A model generated the notes under the pieces. That model worked only from the letters and a program-made list of their open reading frames with translations. It did not search any database and was not told where the DNA came from. Below are positions 8,212 to 16,183 of a stretch of DNA of 64,000 nucleotides, in pieces. Numbering within the stretch: position 1 is the first letter of the stretch; every line of letters starts with the position of its first letter. Position numbers and translations under genes: made by a program. Origin of the DNA: an uncultured bacterium (GTDB taxonomy: Bacteria; Verrucomicrobiota; Lentisphaeria; Victivallales; UBA1829); contig CACZEK010000010.1 in assembly GCA_902780135.1 (NCBI GenBank), positions 62,001 to 126,000 on the forward strand, in the 5' to 3' direction.

Positions 8212-9177
8212 TCAGTTTGCGCGCATCTGCGCGGCGACGTCGGCGATGATGCGGTCGAGCGGGAGTTCCGCCTTCCAGCCGCAGATGCGTCCGATCTTGG
8301 TGCAGTCCGGGGCGCGGTGGAGCATGTCCTCGAAGCCCGGTTCGTACGCCTTGTCGTAGGAAACGACCTCGATCTTCGACTTGCTGTGAAGCTGTTCGAT
8401 GACCGTCTCCGCGAGCCGGCGGATCGTGATGCGGTTCGTGCTGCCGATGTTCAGGATCTCGCCGAACGACGCCTCACAGTCGGGGAGCAGCCGGAGCGCG
8501 CGGACCGTGTCCGCCACGTGGCAGAAACAGCGGGTCTGTTCGCCGGTGCCGAAGACGCGGAGCGGCTTGCCCTGAAGCGCGGCGGAGACGAAGCGCGGGA
8601 TGACCATGCCGTAGCGCCCGGTCTGGCGCGGGCCGACCGTGTTGAAGAAGCGCGTGACGGTGCCGGGGAGTTTTTTCGAGCGGTGGTACGCCATGAGCAG
8701 GAACTCGTCGATGAGCTTGCTGCAGGCGTAGCTCCAGCGGGAATGCGTGGAGGGGCCGATGATGAGGTCGTCGGTCTCGTGGAACGGCACGGCGGCGGAT
8801 TTGCCGTAGACTTCGCTGGTGGACGCGACGAAGACGCGGCGTCCGCCGAGCTTGTCGGCGAGCTTCAGGATGCGGCTGGTGCCGGAGACGTTGGTCTCGA
8901 TCGTGCGGATGGGGTCGTGTACGACCAGTTCGACGCCGACCGCCGCCGCCAGATGGTAGACGACGTCGGCTTTTTCGACGAGCCGGGGGAGCGCGCGGGA
9001 CGAGATCACGTTGCCCTTCACGAACTCGACGCGGTCCCGGTGCGGGAGATGCTTCAGATTGTCGGGCGAGCCCGTGGAAAGGTCGTCGATGATGGAGACG
9101 CTGTGTCCGTCCTTCAGCCAGGATTCGGCGAGATGGGACCCGATGAACCCGGCTCCGCCCGTGATGAGGATGTTCAT
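8212..9177 (-). CDS. NAD-dependent sugar-nucleotide epimerase/dehydratase (extended SDR)
   Basis: 321 residues from the ATG at 9177, which overlaps the pssA stop codon as ATGA. The Rossmann motif TGGAGFIGSH is at residues 6-15. The SDR catalytic residues appear as Ser in VASTSEVYG and the YxxxK pair in SYACSK. The NTVGPRQTGRYGMVIPRF and VFGTGEQTRCFCHVAD stretches place it with the UDP-glucuronate decarboxylase/UDP-glucose epimerase branch. The substrate cannot be read from the sequence. Translational coupling to pssA and psd suggests a role in cell-envelope glycan or lipid synthesis. Confidence 0.85.
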   Translation of the reverse strand: MNILITGGAGFIGSHLAESWLKDGHSVSIIDDLSTGSPDNLKHLPHRDRVEFVKGNVISSRALPRLVEKADVVYHLAAAVGVELVVHDPIRTIETNVSGTSRILKLADKLGGRRVFVASTSEVYGKSAAVPFHETDDLIIGPSTHSRWSYACSKLIDEFLLMAYHRSKKLPGTVTRFFNTVGPRQTGRYGMVIPRFVSAALQGKPLRVFGTGEQTRCFCHVADTVRALRLLPDCEASFGEILNIGSTNRITIRRLAETVIEQLHSKSKIEVVSYDKAYEPGFEDMLHRAPDCTKIGRICGWKAELPLDRIIADVAAQMRAN

Positions 9178-10073
9178 GGCTTGCGCTCTCCGTCTTCGTT
9201 CGCGTCCCGGTCGGGTTCCGCCACGAGCGGATGCGTATGCTTCACGAATCCTGTCTTCAGCGCGAAATAGGCGATCAGGCCCCAGACGACGTAGATGTTC
9301 ACGAGGAGGAAGGGGAAGAGGAACGGATTCACGAGGAAGGAGGAAACGAGCCAGACGAGGAGCAGGATGCCGATGAGGACGGCGCGTTTCGGGTGGTACT
9401 TGGCGGAGGCGAGGTATTTGCCGAAATGCAGGTACGGGACCTGGCTGACCATCAGGAAGCCGAGGATCATGGCGTAGGTGGGCAGATAGCGGAAGTATTC
9501 GCGGAGGGTGTTGCTGCCCTTTTCCGTGGCGGCGAAGAGGATGATGGTGCAGAGCGCGGCGGCGGCGCCGGGGGAGGGCAGGCCGGTGAAGACGTCGCTG
9601 CTCTTCTTCTCGTACATGGCGTGGACGTTGTATGTGGCGAGGCGGAGGGCGGCGCAGCCGAGGTAGATGCCGCAGAGCATGCAGATGGGGACGAATTCGC
9701 CCGCGCGCTCGATGTGGCGCATGTTGTGCGCCATGACGGCGACGAGGGTGGCGGGTGCGACGCCGAACGTGGTCATGTCGGCGAGGGAGTCCATCTGGAT
9801 GCCGTGGAGGCTGGAGGCGTGCAGGAGGCGCGCGGTGAAGCCGTCGAACATGTCGAAGACCATGGCGAACAGGATGAGCCCGGCGCTCCAGGCGAAGATC
9901 GTCGCCATGGCGCGCTGGTCGTCGACGTGCTTGTACGCCTGGAGGGTGACGAGGATGGCGGCGTATCCGCAGAGGGAATTGCAGAGCGTGAGGGTGTTCG
10001 GGACGAACTGCAGCCACTGCTGCAGCTTCCGCGAAGGCGGCACGGTGCGTTCCGGTTCGTTTTCGGTGTTCAT
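9174..10073 (-). CDS. pssA: CDP-diacylglycerol-serine O-phosphatidyltransferase
   Basis: 299 residues from the ATG at 10073, which overlaps the psd stop as TGATG. The CDP-alcohol phosphotransferase signature DGx2ARx8Gx3Dx3D is intact, from DGFTARL to MDSLADM. About eight membrane helices follow the usual type II PssA pattern. It makes phosphatidylserine, which the coupled Psd then decarboxylates to phosphatidylethanolamine. Gene order psd-pssA is common in bacteria and supports the assignment. Confidence 0.93.
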   Translation of the reverse strand: MNTENEPERTVPPSRKLQQWLQFVPNTLTLCNSLCGYAAILVTLQAYKHVDDQRAMATIFAWSAGLILFAMVFDMFDGFTARLLHASSLHGIQMDSLADMTTFGVAPATLVAVMAHNMRHIERAGEFVPICMLCGIYLGCAALRLATYNVHAMYEKKSSDVFTGLPSPGAAAALCTIILFAATEKGSNTLREYFRYLPTYAMILGFLMVSQVPYLHFGKYLASAKYHPKRAVLIGILLLVWLVSSFLVNPFLFPFLLVNIYVVWGLIAYFALKTGFVKHTHPLVAEPDRDANEDGERKP

Positions 10074-10840
10074 CACAGGACCTTTGCGGCGGCTTCTTCG
10101 GCGAGCGCGTGAAGTTTCGCCTTCGCCTCGGGGCGGACGAACGCGAGGATGGAGGACCCGGCGCGGACGGGTTCGCCCACGTTCACCGCCACGTCGATGC
10201 CCATTCCGGCGGGGATGTAGAGCTCCGTGCGGGAGCCGAACTTGATCATGCCGTAGCGCTGGCCGCGGGCGTAGGATTCGCCGGGGTTGACCGGGCAGAC
10301 GATGCGGCGGGCGATCGCGCCGGAGACCTGGCGGACGGCGATGGGGAACGTCTCGCCCTCGAACGGGCAGGTGCCGCCGACGAGCATGGATTCGTTGACT
10401 CTCCCGGCGTCCGGGTCGCGGGCGTCGAGGTATTTGCCCGGCTTGTAGAACTTGAACTCGACCTTCATGTCCCACGGCGCGCGGTTGATGTGCACGTTGA
10501 AGACGGAGAGGAAGATGCCGATGCGGAGGATGTCCTTGTCGTGGAAGAGGCGGCGGAGGTCGTCGTTTTCGAGCGTCTCGGACTTGATGAGCTCCACGTC
10601 CCTGATCACGCCGTCTGCGGGCGACACGATGGCGGACGGGTCGGCGGCGATCGTCCTGTGCGGATCGCGGAAGAACGCGCAGGCGGCGAAGCACGCGAGC
10701 GCGGCGAAGGCTGTGACCGCGCCGGCGACGCCGGGCGGCAGGATGTTGAGAAACACGGTTGCTGCGCAGATCACGAAAACGCCGAGGAAGATGGCGAGCG
10801 CCATCCCCCATTCCTTCTTGCCGTATTTTGTAAGAATCAT
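10073..10840 (-). CDS. psd: Phosphatidylserine decarboxylase proenzyme
   Basis: 255 residues. Two N-terminal helices (about 13-33 and 37-56) anchor it in the inner membrane. The self-cleavage site is Gly202-Ser203 in KFGSRTEL; Ser203 becomes the pyruvoyl group of the alpha chain. VSPADGVI (72-79) and the FNVHINRAP stretch (114-122) are conserved family motifs. It forms phosphatidylethanolamine from the product of pssA, whose start overlaps its stop. It is the first gene of a three-gene unit. Confidence 0.94.
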   Translation of the reverse strand: MILTKYGKKEWGMALAIFLGVFVICAATVFLNILPPGVAGAVTAFAALACFAACAFFRDPHRTIAADPSAIVSPADGVIRDVELIKSETLENDDLRRLFHDKDILRIGIFLSVFNVHINRAPWDMKVEFKFYKPGKYLDARDPDAGRVNESMLVGGTCPFEGETFPIAVRQVSGAIARRIVCPVNPGESYARGQRYGMIKFGSRTELYIPAGMGIDVAVNVGEPVRAGSSILAFVRPEAKAKLHALAEEAAAKVL

Positions 10841-10858
10841 AACATGCCTTCCGTGAGA

Positions 10859-11371
10859 TCAGATGGGTTGAGGTTGCCTGACGATGCCGCTGCCGGCGCG
10901 CAGGACCAGGTTGCCGTGGCAGTAGGCGAGCGCGAGGGCGTCGGTGGCGTCGTCCGGGATTTGCGAGATGTCAAGTCCGCCGAGGTTCGCCATGATCGCG
11001 GCGACCTGGCTTTTGTCCGCTTCGCCGAGCCCGGTCGCGGCGCGCTTGGCGCTCTTCGGGGAGTATTCGAACGCCGGGACGGAGCATTCGGCGAGGGCGG
11101 TGATGACCGCGCCGCGGGCGAGGCTCAGGATCATGGCGGTCTTCACGTTCCGGGAGACGAACGCCGATTCGATGGCGGCGGCCTCGGGCTTGAACGAAGA
11201 AACAAGTTCGCGAATGCCTCCGGCGAGACGCCTGAGACATTCGCTGTGGGGCAGGGCGGGCGCGTTGCGGATCAGGCCGCAGTCCAGGATTCGGATCGAA
11301 CCGCCGGTCCGCATGTCGATCACGCCGTATCCGGTTTTCCGGATGGCGGTGTCTATGCCGATGATGATCAT
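10859..11371 (-). CDS. ruvC: Holliday junction endodeoxyribonuclease RuvC
   Basis: 170 residues, the usual length. The acidic active-site residues are Asp7 (GIDTA), Glu68 (IESAF), Asp141 and Asp144 (DDATDALALAYCH). RuvC resolves four-way junctions together with RuvAB. ruvA and ruvB are not adjacent here, but yebC lies 36 bp upstream on the same strand, a neighbourhood found in many bacteria. Confidence 0.95.
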   Translation of the reverse strand: MIIIGIDTAIRKTGYGVIDMRTGGSIRILDCGLIRNAPALPHSECLRRLAGGIRELVSSFKPEAAAIESAFVSRNVKTAMILSLARGAVITALAECSVPAFEYSPKSAKRAATGLGEADKSQVAAIMANLGGLDISQIPDDATDALALAYCHGNLVLRAGSGIVRQPQPI

Positions 11372-11407
11372 CCGGGACGCCCTCCGTGCGGGGAACGAAG
11401 CAGCGTG

Positions 11408-12166
11408 TCAGCCCTGGGCGTCGATCTCGTCGAGGACTTCGCTGGCGATGTTTTCGTTGGAGTAGACGGCCTGGACGTCGTCGAGCTCTTCGAGGCGTTC
11501 GACGAGGCGGAGGACCTGCTGCGCCTTGGAGAGGTCGTTGATGCCGACGGTGTTTTCCGGCTTGCGGGTGATCTTGGCTTCGGAGCATTCGATGCCGGCG
11601 TCTTCGAGGACCTTGGCGATGTCGGCGAAGGCTTCCGGGGCAGCCCAGATTTCGGCGATGCCGTCTTCCGCGGTGATGTCTTCCGCGCCCGCTTCGAGCG
11701 TAAGTTCCATCAGCTTGTCCTCGTCGGCGTTTTCGCCTTCGATGATGAAGTGCGCCTTGCGCTGGAACATCCAGGACACGGCGCCGCTCGCCGCCAGGTT
11801 GCCGCCGTTGCGGTCGAACGTCATGCGGACGTCGCCGATGGTGCGGTTGCGGTTTTCGGTGAGGCACTCCACGACGAACGCGGTGCCGGCGGGGCCGTAT
11901 CCTTCGTAGGTGATTTCTTCGTATGCGACGTCGCCGAGTTCGCCCGCGCCCTTCTTGATGGCGCGTTCGATGTTCTCGCGGGGCATGTTGCTGGCTTTTG
12001 CGGAGGCGAGGGCCATGCGGAGCTTAATATTGGACGCGGGATCCTTGCCGCCCTGCTTGGTGGCAACCATGATTTCCTTGGCGAGACGAGAGAACGCCTG
12101 GCCTTTCTTCTTGTCGGTTGCCTCTTTTTTGTGCTTGATATTTGCCCATTTACTGTGACCGGACAT
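11408..12166 (-). CDS. yebC: YebC/PmpR family protein (TACO1-like)
   Basis: 252 residues. The N-terminus MSGHSKWANIKHKK is the family hallmark, followed by the NMPRENIERAIKKG motif and the EEITYEGYGPAG stretch. The family has been described as transcription regulators and more recently as a translation factor acting at proline-rich stretches; which applies here cannot be told. It shares a transcript with ruvC, from a consensus promoter upstream. Confidence 0.95.
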   Translation of the reverse strand: MSGHSKWANIKHKKEATDKKKGQAFSRLAKEIMVATKQGGKDPASNIKLRMALASAKASNMPRENIERAIKKGAGELGDVAYEEITYEGYGPAGTAFVVECLTENRNRTIGDVRMTFDRNGGNLAASGAVSWMFQRKAHFIIEGENADEDKLMELTLEAGAEDITAEDGIAEIWAAPEAFADIAKVLEDAGIECSEAKITRKPENTVGINDLSKAQQVLRLVERLEELDDVQAVYSNENIASEVLDEIDAQG

Positions 12167-12246
12167 AATAAATCTCCATTGGTTGCGGACGCCTCTTTTC
12201 AGCGGCGCCCTTGCGGGTTTTGCGTTATAAAGACACTTATCCTATA

Positions 12247-12274
12247 AATATATCACAGGAAAACCGATTGTCAA
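12247..12274 (-). promoter_or_regulatory. Promoter of yebC-ruvC
   Basis: On the minus strand a perfect TTGACA (12269-12274), a 16-bp spacer and TATATT (12247-12252) with an extended TG. This is the closest match to consensus in the window. Confidence 0.75.
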
Positions 12275-12289
12275 CCATTTTTTTCCGCT

Positions 12290-13318
12290 TCATCCCACCT
12301 TTTTTCCGTTTCCGCCTGAATCCGCCTCGGGATGAACCGGGTATTTGCAGTCGGCGAGACGGAAATCCGGCGCGGGGAGCGGGCGCCCGGCGAGGAAGTC
12401 GCGGCAGAGCGTTTCGGCGTCGTCGAGCCGGTCGGGACGGAGCCAGTGGATCGGGCAGCCGTCGTTCTCGAATTTGCGGAACCAGGAGTCCTGGCGTTTG
12501 GCGAACTGGCAGATCTTCGCGTAAAGCTGGTCGTGCATCTCCTCCATCGTGAGCCGTCCCTGCAGATAGCGCGCGAGATAGCGGTATTCGAGGCCGAGGA
12601 ACTCCATTTTCTCCCAGTTCATGCCCTCCGCGTGGAGACGCTCCGCCTCCTCGACCATGCCGTGCGCGAGGCGTTCGTCCAGCCGCTGCAGGATCCGGGC
12701 GCGCGTCTCCGACCTCGTCCGGTAGAGTCCGAGCACGAGAAAGTCGGACGGCGGGAAGGGGCGTTCCAGGTCGTTCGGCAGTACGTTGTCGTTTGCGGCG
12801 CGTGCGAGTTCAATGGCGCGGATGAGGCGGATGCGGTTGTCGGGCTCGTTCGCGGGCACGGCGCTCTCCGGATCGAGTTCGAGCAGGAGCCTGCGGAGCG
12901 CGGCGGTGTCGAGGCTTCGCAGATAGGCGCGGAATTCGGGCACGGGCGCGCCCGGCGCGAGGTGGTACGAGAACACCATGCCATGCAGGTAGAGGGCGGT
13001 GCCGCCGACGAAAAGCGGGACAAGTCCGTCCGCCTCGGCTTCGTTCACCGCCGCCGCGGCGTCGCGCAGATACTCGGCGAGGGAGTATTCGGCGTCCGGC
13101 GGCAGGATGTCGATGAGCTTGTACGGGACGGCGGGCTGTCCGGGCGGGGCGTATTCCGCGAGGTCCTTGCCGGTCCCGATGTCGAGCCCGCGGTAGATCT
13201 GGCGGGAATCGGCGCTGAGGATCGCGGCGCGGATGCGTGCGGCGAGGGCGACGCCGAACGAGGTCTTGCCGCAGGCTGTCGGGCCGAGCAGGATGATGAT
13301 GCGATGTCGGTGGTTCAT
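12290..13318 (-). CDS. miaA: tRNA dimethylallyltransferase
   Basis: 342 residues. The P-loop GPTACGKT is at residues 12-19, followed by the SADSRQIYRGLDIGTGK substrate motif. It transfers dimethylallyl to A37 of tRNAs that read UNN codons. The zone near AKRQDSWFRKF matches the conserved tRNA-binding KRQ-WFR segment. It is monocistronic and diverges from lpxC. Confidence 0.95.
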   Translation of the reverse strand: MNHRHRIIILLGPTACGKTSFGVALAARIRAAILSADSRQIYRGLDIGTGKDLAEYAPPGQPAVPYKLIDILPPDAEYSLAEYLRDAAAAVNEAEADGLVPLFVGGTALYLHGMVFSYHLAPGAPVPEFRAYLRSLDTAALRRLLLELDPESAVPANEPDNRIRLIRAIELARAANDNVLPNDLERPFPPSDFLVLGLYRTRSETRARILQRLDERLAHGMVEEAERLHAEGMNWEKMEFLGLEYRYLARYLQGRLTMEEMHDQLYAKICQFAKRQDSWFRKFENDGCPIHWLRPDRLDDAETLCRDFLAGRPLPAPDFRLADCKYPVHPEADSGGNGKKVG

Positions 13319-13370
13319 GGCGGAAAATCTCCGAAAAAGGCGGAAAAAAGGAAAAAAACAGAGTTTTCTT

Positions 13371-13379
13371 TATAATATA
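13371..13379. promoter_or_regulatory. Overlapping -10 elements in the miaA-lpxC divergent region
   Basis: The nearly palindromic TATAATATA gives TATAAT (13371-13376) reading towards lpxC and TATATT (13374-13379, minus) reading towards miaA. Clear -35 boxes were not found. Confidence 0.45.
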
Positions 13380-13472
13380 ACGCCATTTCGACTGGTAATC
13401 ACGCGAAAAAGAGCTAAATTACAGAGAAAAAAGTTTTTTTCCGTAACTAACCATGAGATTTTGAGAAAAACC

Positions 13473-14330
13473 ATGCCGAAACAGAATACCGTCAAAGGCC
13501 CGGCCGTCGTCAAAGGCATCGCGCTTCACACGGGCGCCCGCGCCACACTCCGCATCCTACCCGCACCCCCTGACACCGGGATCGTGTTCCGCCGCATCGA
13601 CATGCCCGGAGCGCCCGAGGTCCTGGCAAACGCCCGGAACGTGGTCGACGTGCGCCGCGCGACCACCATCGCGTCCCGCACGACCGGCGCGTTCGTCGTG
13701 ACCGTGGAGCACATCATGTCCTCCCTGCACGCCGCGTGCGTCGACAACGCCGTCATCGAGATGGACGGCCCGGAGCCCCCGATCGCCGACGGCAGCGCGA
13801 AGCCGTATTTCGAGGGGATCCTCGAGGCGGGCATCCAGGAACAGGACGCCGAGGCGCATTTCTGGACGGCGAAAGCCCCGATCGTGTTCGAGGAAGGCTC
13901 CGCGATGCTCGCGCTGCTGCCCGCCGACGACCTGCGGATCTCGTTCACCACGCAGTTCGGCTACAGCGACCTCGACACGCAGTTCTTCAGCTGCCAGGTC
14001 ACGACCGAAACGTTCCGGAAGGAGCTCGAGGGCGCGCGCACCTTCTGCCCGTACAAGGAGCTGGAACAGGTCATCGCCGCCGGGCTCGCCAAGGGCGGCA
14101 GCCTCGACAACGCCATCATCCTGCACGACGGCGCGCTGATCTGCAAGGACGGCCTGCGCTACCCCAACGAGCTGGTCCGCCACAAGATCATGGACATGAT
14201 CGGGGACCTGTACCTGGTCGGCAAGCGCGTCCACGCGCACGTCATGTCGGTCAAGTCCGGGCATCCGACCCACTGCAAACTCGCAGCGCTCATGCTGGAA
14301 CAGGAAGCCGCGGCCGCGGCCGCCAAGTAA
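13473..14330 (+). CDS. lpxC: UDP-3-O-acyl-N-acetylglucosamine deacetylase
   Basis: 285 residues from the ATG at 13473; no long upstream extension is needed. Zinc ligands are His80 (TVEHIMSSL), His237 and Asp241 (VRHKIMDMIGDL), and the general acid is His264 (SGHPTH). This is the committed step of lipid A synthesis and shows that the organism makes an LPS-type outer membrane. It lies 16 bp before a double FabZ gene; in several phyla lpxC and fabZ are adjacent or fused. It is slightly shorter than the usual ~305 residues, with an Ala-rich end. Confidence 0.95.
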   Translation: MPKQNTVKGPAVVKGIALHTGARATLRILPAPPDTGIVFRRIDMPGAPEVLANARNVVDVRRATTIASRTTGAFVVTVEHIMSSLHAACVDNAVIEMDGPEPPIADGSAKPYFEGILEAGIQEQDAEAHFWTAKAPIVFEEGSAMLALLPADDLRISFTTQFGYSDLDTQFFSCQVTTETFRKELEGARTFCPYKELEQVIAAGLAKGGSLDNAIILHDGALICKDGLRYPNELVRHKIMDMIGDLYLVGKRVHAHVMSVKSGHPTHCKLAALMLEQEAAAAAAK

Positions 14331-14346
14331 AAAAAGGAAACAGACC

Positions 14347-15270
14347 ATGAAACCCGACACGATCCTTTCCGCCCGCGATCTCCTCTCGATCCTGCCCGTC
14401 CGCTCCGACAACCTCATGCTCGACCGCGTGAAGGTCATCGACGAAAACCATCTCGCCGGCTGGCGCAACCTCACCATCGGCGACCACTGCTTCCAGGGGC
14501 ATTTCCCCGGGCATCCGATCCTCCCCGGCGTGCTTCAGGTCGAGGCGATCGCCCAGCTCGCCGAGCTCGCGGTCCGGGAACGCCTTGATCCGCAGGGCAC
14601 GCTCGACGTCTACGTGAAGAGCATCCGCAACGTGAAATTCCGCCGTCCGAACACGCCCGGCGACCGCATGCTGGTCGAGATTTCGGTCACGGAGCTCGCG
14701 GACGGCGAAGCCAAGCTCAGCGCGACCGTGAAGAACAACGGCGGGCTCGCCTGCCAGGCCGACATGGTGATGGCGGTGCGCGAACGCGCGGCGTCCCTTC
14801 CCGAGCCTCCGGCGTTCGGGCCGCTCGACAAGACCGACGACGCCCCGAAGGACGTTTCCGGCATCATGGACCTGATCCCGCACCGCTACCCGTTCCTGTA
14901 CGTCGATTACGTGACGAACCTCGAGGAGACCCGGGTGACGGCGGTGAAGAACCTCGGCAGCTGCGATCCCCTGATCCGCACCTATTCCGACGGCTACATG
15001 ACGCTGTCGAATTCGATCCAGCCGGAGATCATCGCGCAGGCGGGGGCGGTCCTCATCCTGGGGAACGAGGCGAACAAGGGCAAGCTCGCGTTCTTCATGG
15101 GCATCGAATCCGCCGAGTTCAAGGCGCCGGTCTTCCCCGGCGACCAGCTTGTCATTACCGTGGAAATGCCCGTCCCGACCCGCAGGTTCGGCAAAGGGAC
15201 CGGCCTGTTGTCCGTGGGCGGCGCCGTGGTCACGGAGCTTTCCATGGCGTTCGCGCTCGTCGACAAATAA
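14347..15270 (+). CDS. Tandem FabZ-like 3-hydroxyacyl-ACP dehydratase (two hotdog domains)
   Basis: 307 residues, twice the normal FabZ length. Domain 1 (about 1-150) keeps the catalytic His52 in GHFPGHPILPG and Glu66 in LQVEAIAQ, but its N-terminal helix reads LPVRSDNLMLDRV in place of the usual LPHRYPFLLVD. Domain 2 (about 165-307) keeps that motif as IPHRYPFLYVDYV and the Glu region as PEIIAQAG, but has lost HFPG. The two halves are thus degenerate in opposite ways and may form one pseudo-symmetric active unit, as FabZ normally works as a dimer. It is co-transcribed with lpxC (AAAGGA ribosome site) and probably supplies or balances hydroxyacyl chains for lipid A. Confidence 0.88.
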   Translation: MKPDTILSARDLLSILPVRSDNLMLDRVKVIDENHLAGWRNLTIGDHCFQGHFPGHPILPGVLQVEAIAQLAELAVRERLDPQGTLDVYVKSIRNVKFRRPNTPGDRMLVEISVTELADGEAKLSATVKNNGGLACQADMVMAVRERAASLPEPPAFGPLDKTDDAPKDVSGIMDLIPHRYPFLYVDYVTNLEETRVTAVKNLGSCDPLIRTYSDGYMTLSNSIQPEIIAQAGAVLILGNEANKGKLAFFMGIESAEFKAPVFPGDQLVITVEMPVPTRRFGKGTGLLSVGGAVVTELSMAFALVDK

Positions 15271-15290
15271 CCGCCGGTTCAAAAAAACGC

Positions 15291-15309
15291 GGGCGGCCCG
15301 GCTCCGCCC
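15291..15309. terminator. Weak hairpin between fabZ and cpaB
   Basis: GGGCGG (15291-15296) pairs with CCGCCC (15304-15309). There is no T-run, so it may only pause transcription. Confidence 0.2.
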
Positions 15310-15348
15310 ATTCCCCCTGAACACAAGTTCCAACAGGAGACCCGATCC

Positions 15349-16164
15349 ATGAGACAAAAAATTCTGATGCTGGCGGCGGTGTTTTTCGGCGTGCTGGCGT
15401 TTATCTTCACCTACCAGCAGATCAAACAGGAACGCAGCAAGATCATGAACAGCGCGGTCCGGGTCCGCCTCATCAGGATGAAGACCGATATGGCGGAGGG
15501 CGACAAGCTCATGGAATCGGACATCGAGATGTACGAGGCCATGCGGTTCGCCAACGCCGCGGCGAACACGTTCGAGATCCCGTGGGACCGCCGGGGCGAC
15601 GTGATCGGGTCGCCCGTGCGCTCCATGGTGAGAAAGGGCGACATCCTCACCTGGCGCGACTTCAGGGAGGTCTTCACGAAGGTGAACACCGGGCTTCCCG
15701 CGCAGACGCGTTCCGGCTGGCGCGCGGTCTCGATCCCCGTCAGCTCCGTGACCTCGGTCTCCGGCCTCATCCGCCCCAACAACTTCGTCGACGTGATCGG
15801 CACGTTCCGGTTCCCGGACGCCAAGGGCGACTCCTCGCTCGACACGGTCACGATGACGATCCTCCAGCGCGTGAAGGTGCTTGCCACCGGCGCGGACATC
15901 GGCTACGCCCAGCAGAACGGCGCGCAGGGAGCCTCCGCGGCGGGGCGTTCCTACAGCACGGTCACGCTCGAGCTGACCCCGAAGGAGGTCGAGATGATCA
16001 TTTTCGCCCAGCAGAAAGGGTCGCTGACGCTGTCGCTGCGCAGCTACGAGGACCCGAACATCACGACGGACGTCCAGAGCGTCGACTGGGCCTACCTCCA
16101 GCAGCATATCAAGGACTACACCGCCGAACGCGAACAGCTGCTCAAGAGATCGGCGGGATACTGA
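15349..16164 (+). CDS. cpaB: Flp/Tad pilus assembly protein CpaB (RcpC)-like
   Basis: 271 residues. An N-terminal helix (about 5-22) anchors it. A SAF-type domain follows with the pattern seen in CpaB: the DMAEGDKLMESDIEM stretch, then VIGSPVRSMVRKGDILTW and the RAVSIPVSSVTSVSGLIRPNNFVDVIGT block typical of the RcpC/CpaB domain. CpaB works in the periplasm next to the secretin of the Tad pilus. It leads a run of Tad genes, and an AGGAG ribosome site precedes the ATG. Confidence 0.88.
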   Translation: MRQKILMLAAVFFGVLAFIFTYQQIKQERSKIMNSAVRVRLIRMKTDMAEGDKLMESDIEMYEAMRFANAAANTFEIPWDRRGDVIGSPVRSMVRKGDILTWRDFREVFTKVNTGLPAQTRSGWRAVSIPVSSVTSVSGLIRPNNFVDVIGTFRFPDAKGDSSLDTVTMTILQRVKVLATGADIGYAQQNGAQGASAAGRSYSTVTLELTPKEVEMIIFAQQKGSLTLSLRSYEDPNITTDVQSVDWAYLQQHIKDYTAEREQLLKRSAGY

Positions 16165-16183
16165 TCCGGGCAAGGAGTCATCC

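Noticed and set aside
12332..13375. 347-codon plus-strand frame opposite miaA
   Set aside because: It is antisense to a complete miaA; composition is that of a shadow frame and no motif is present.
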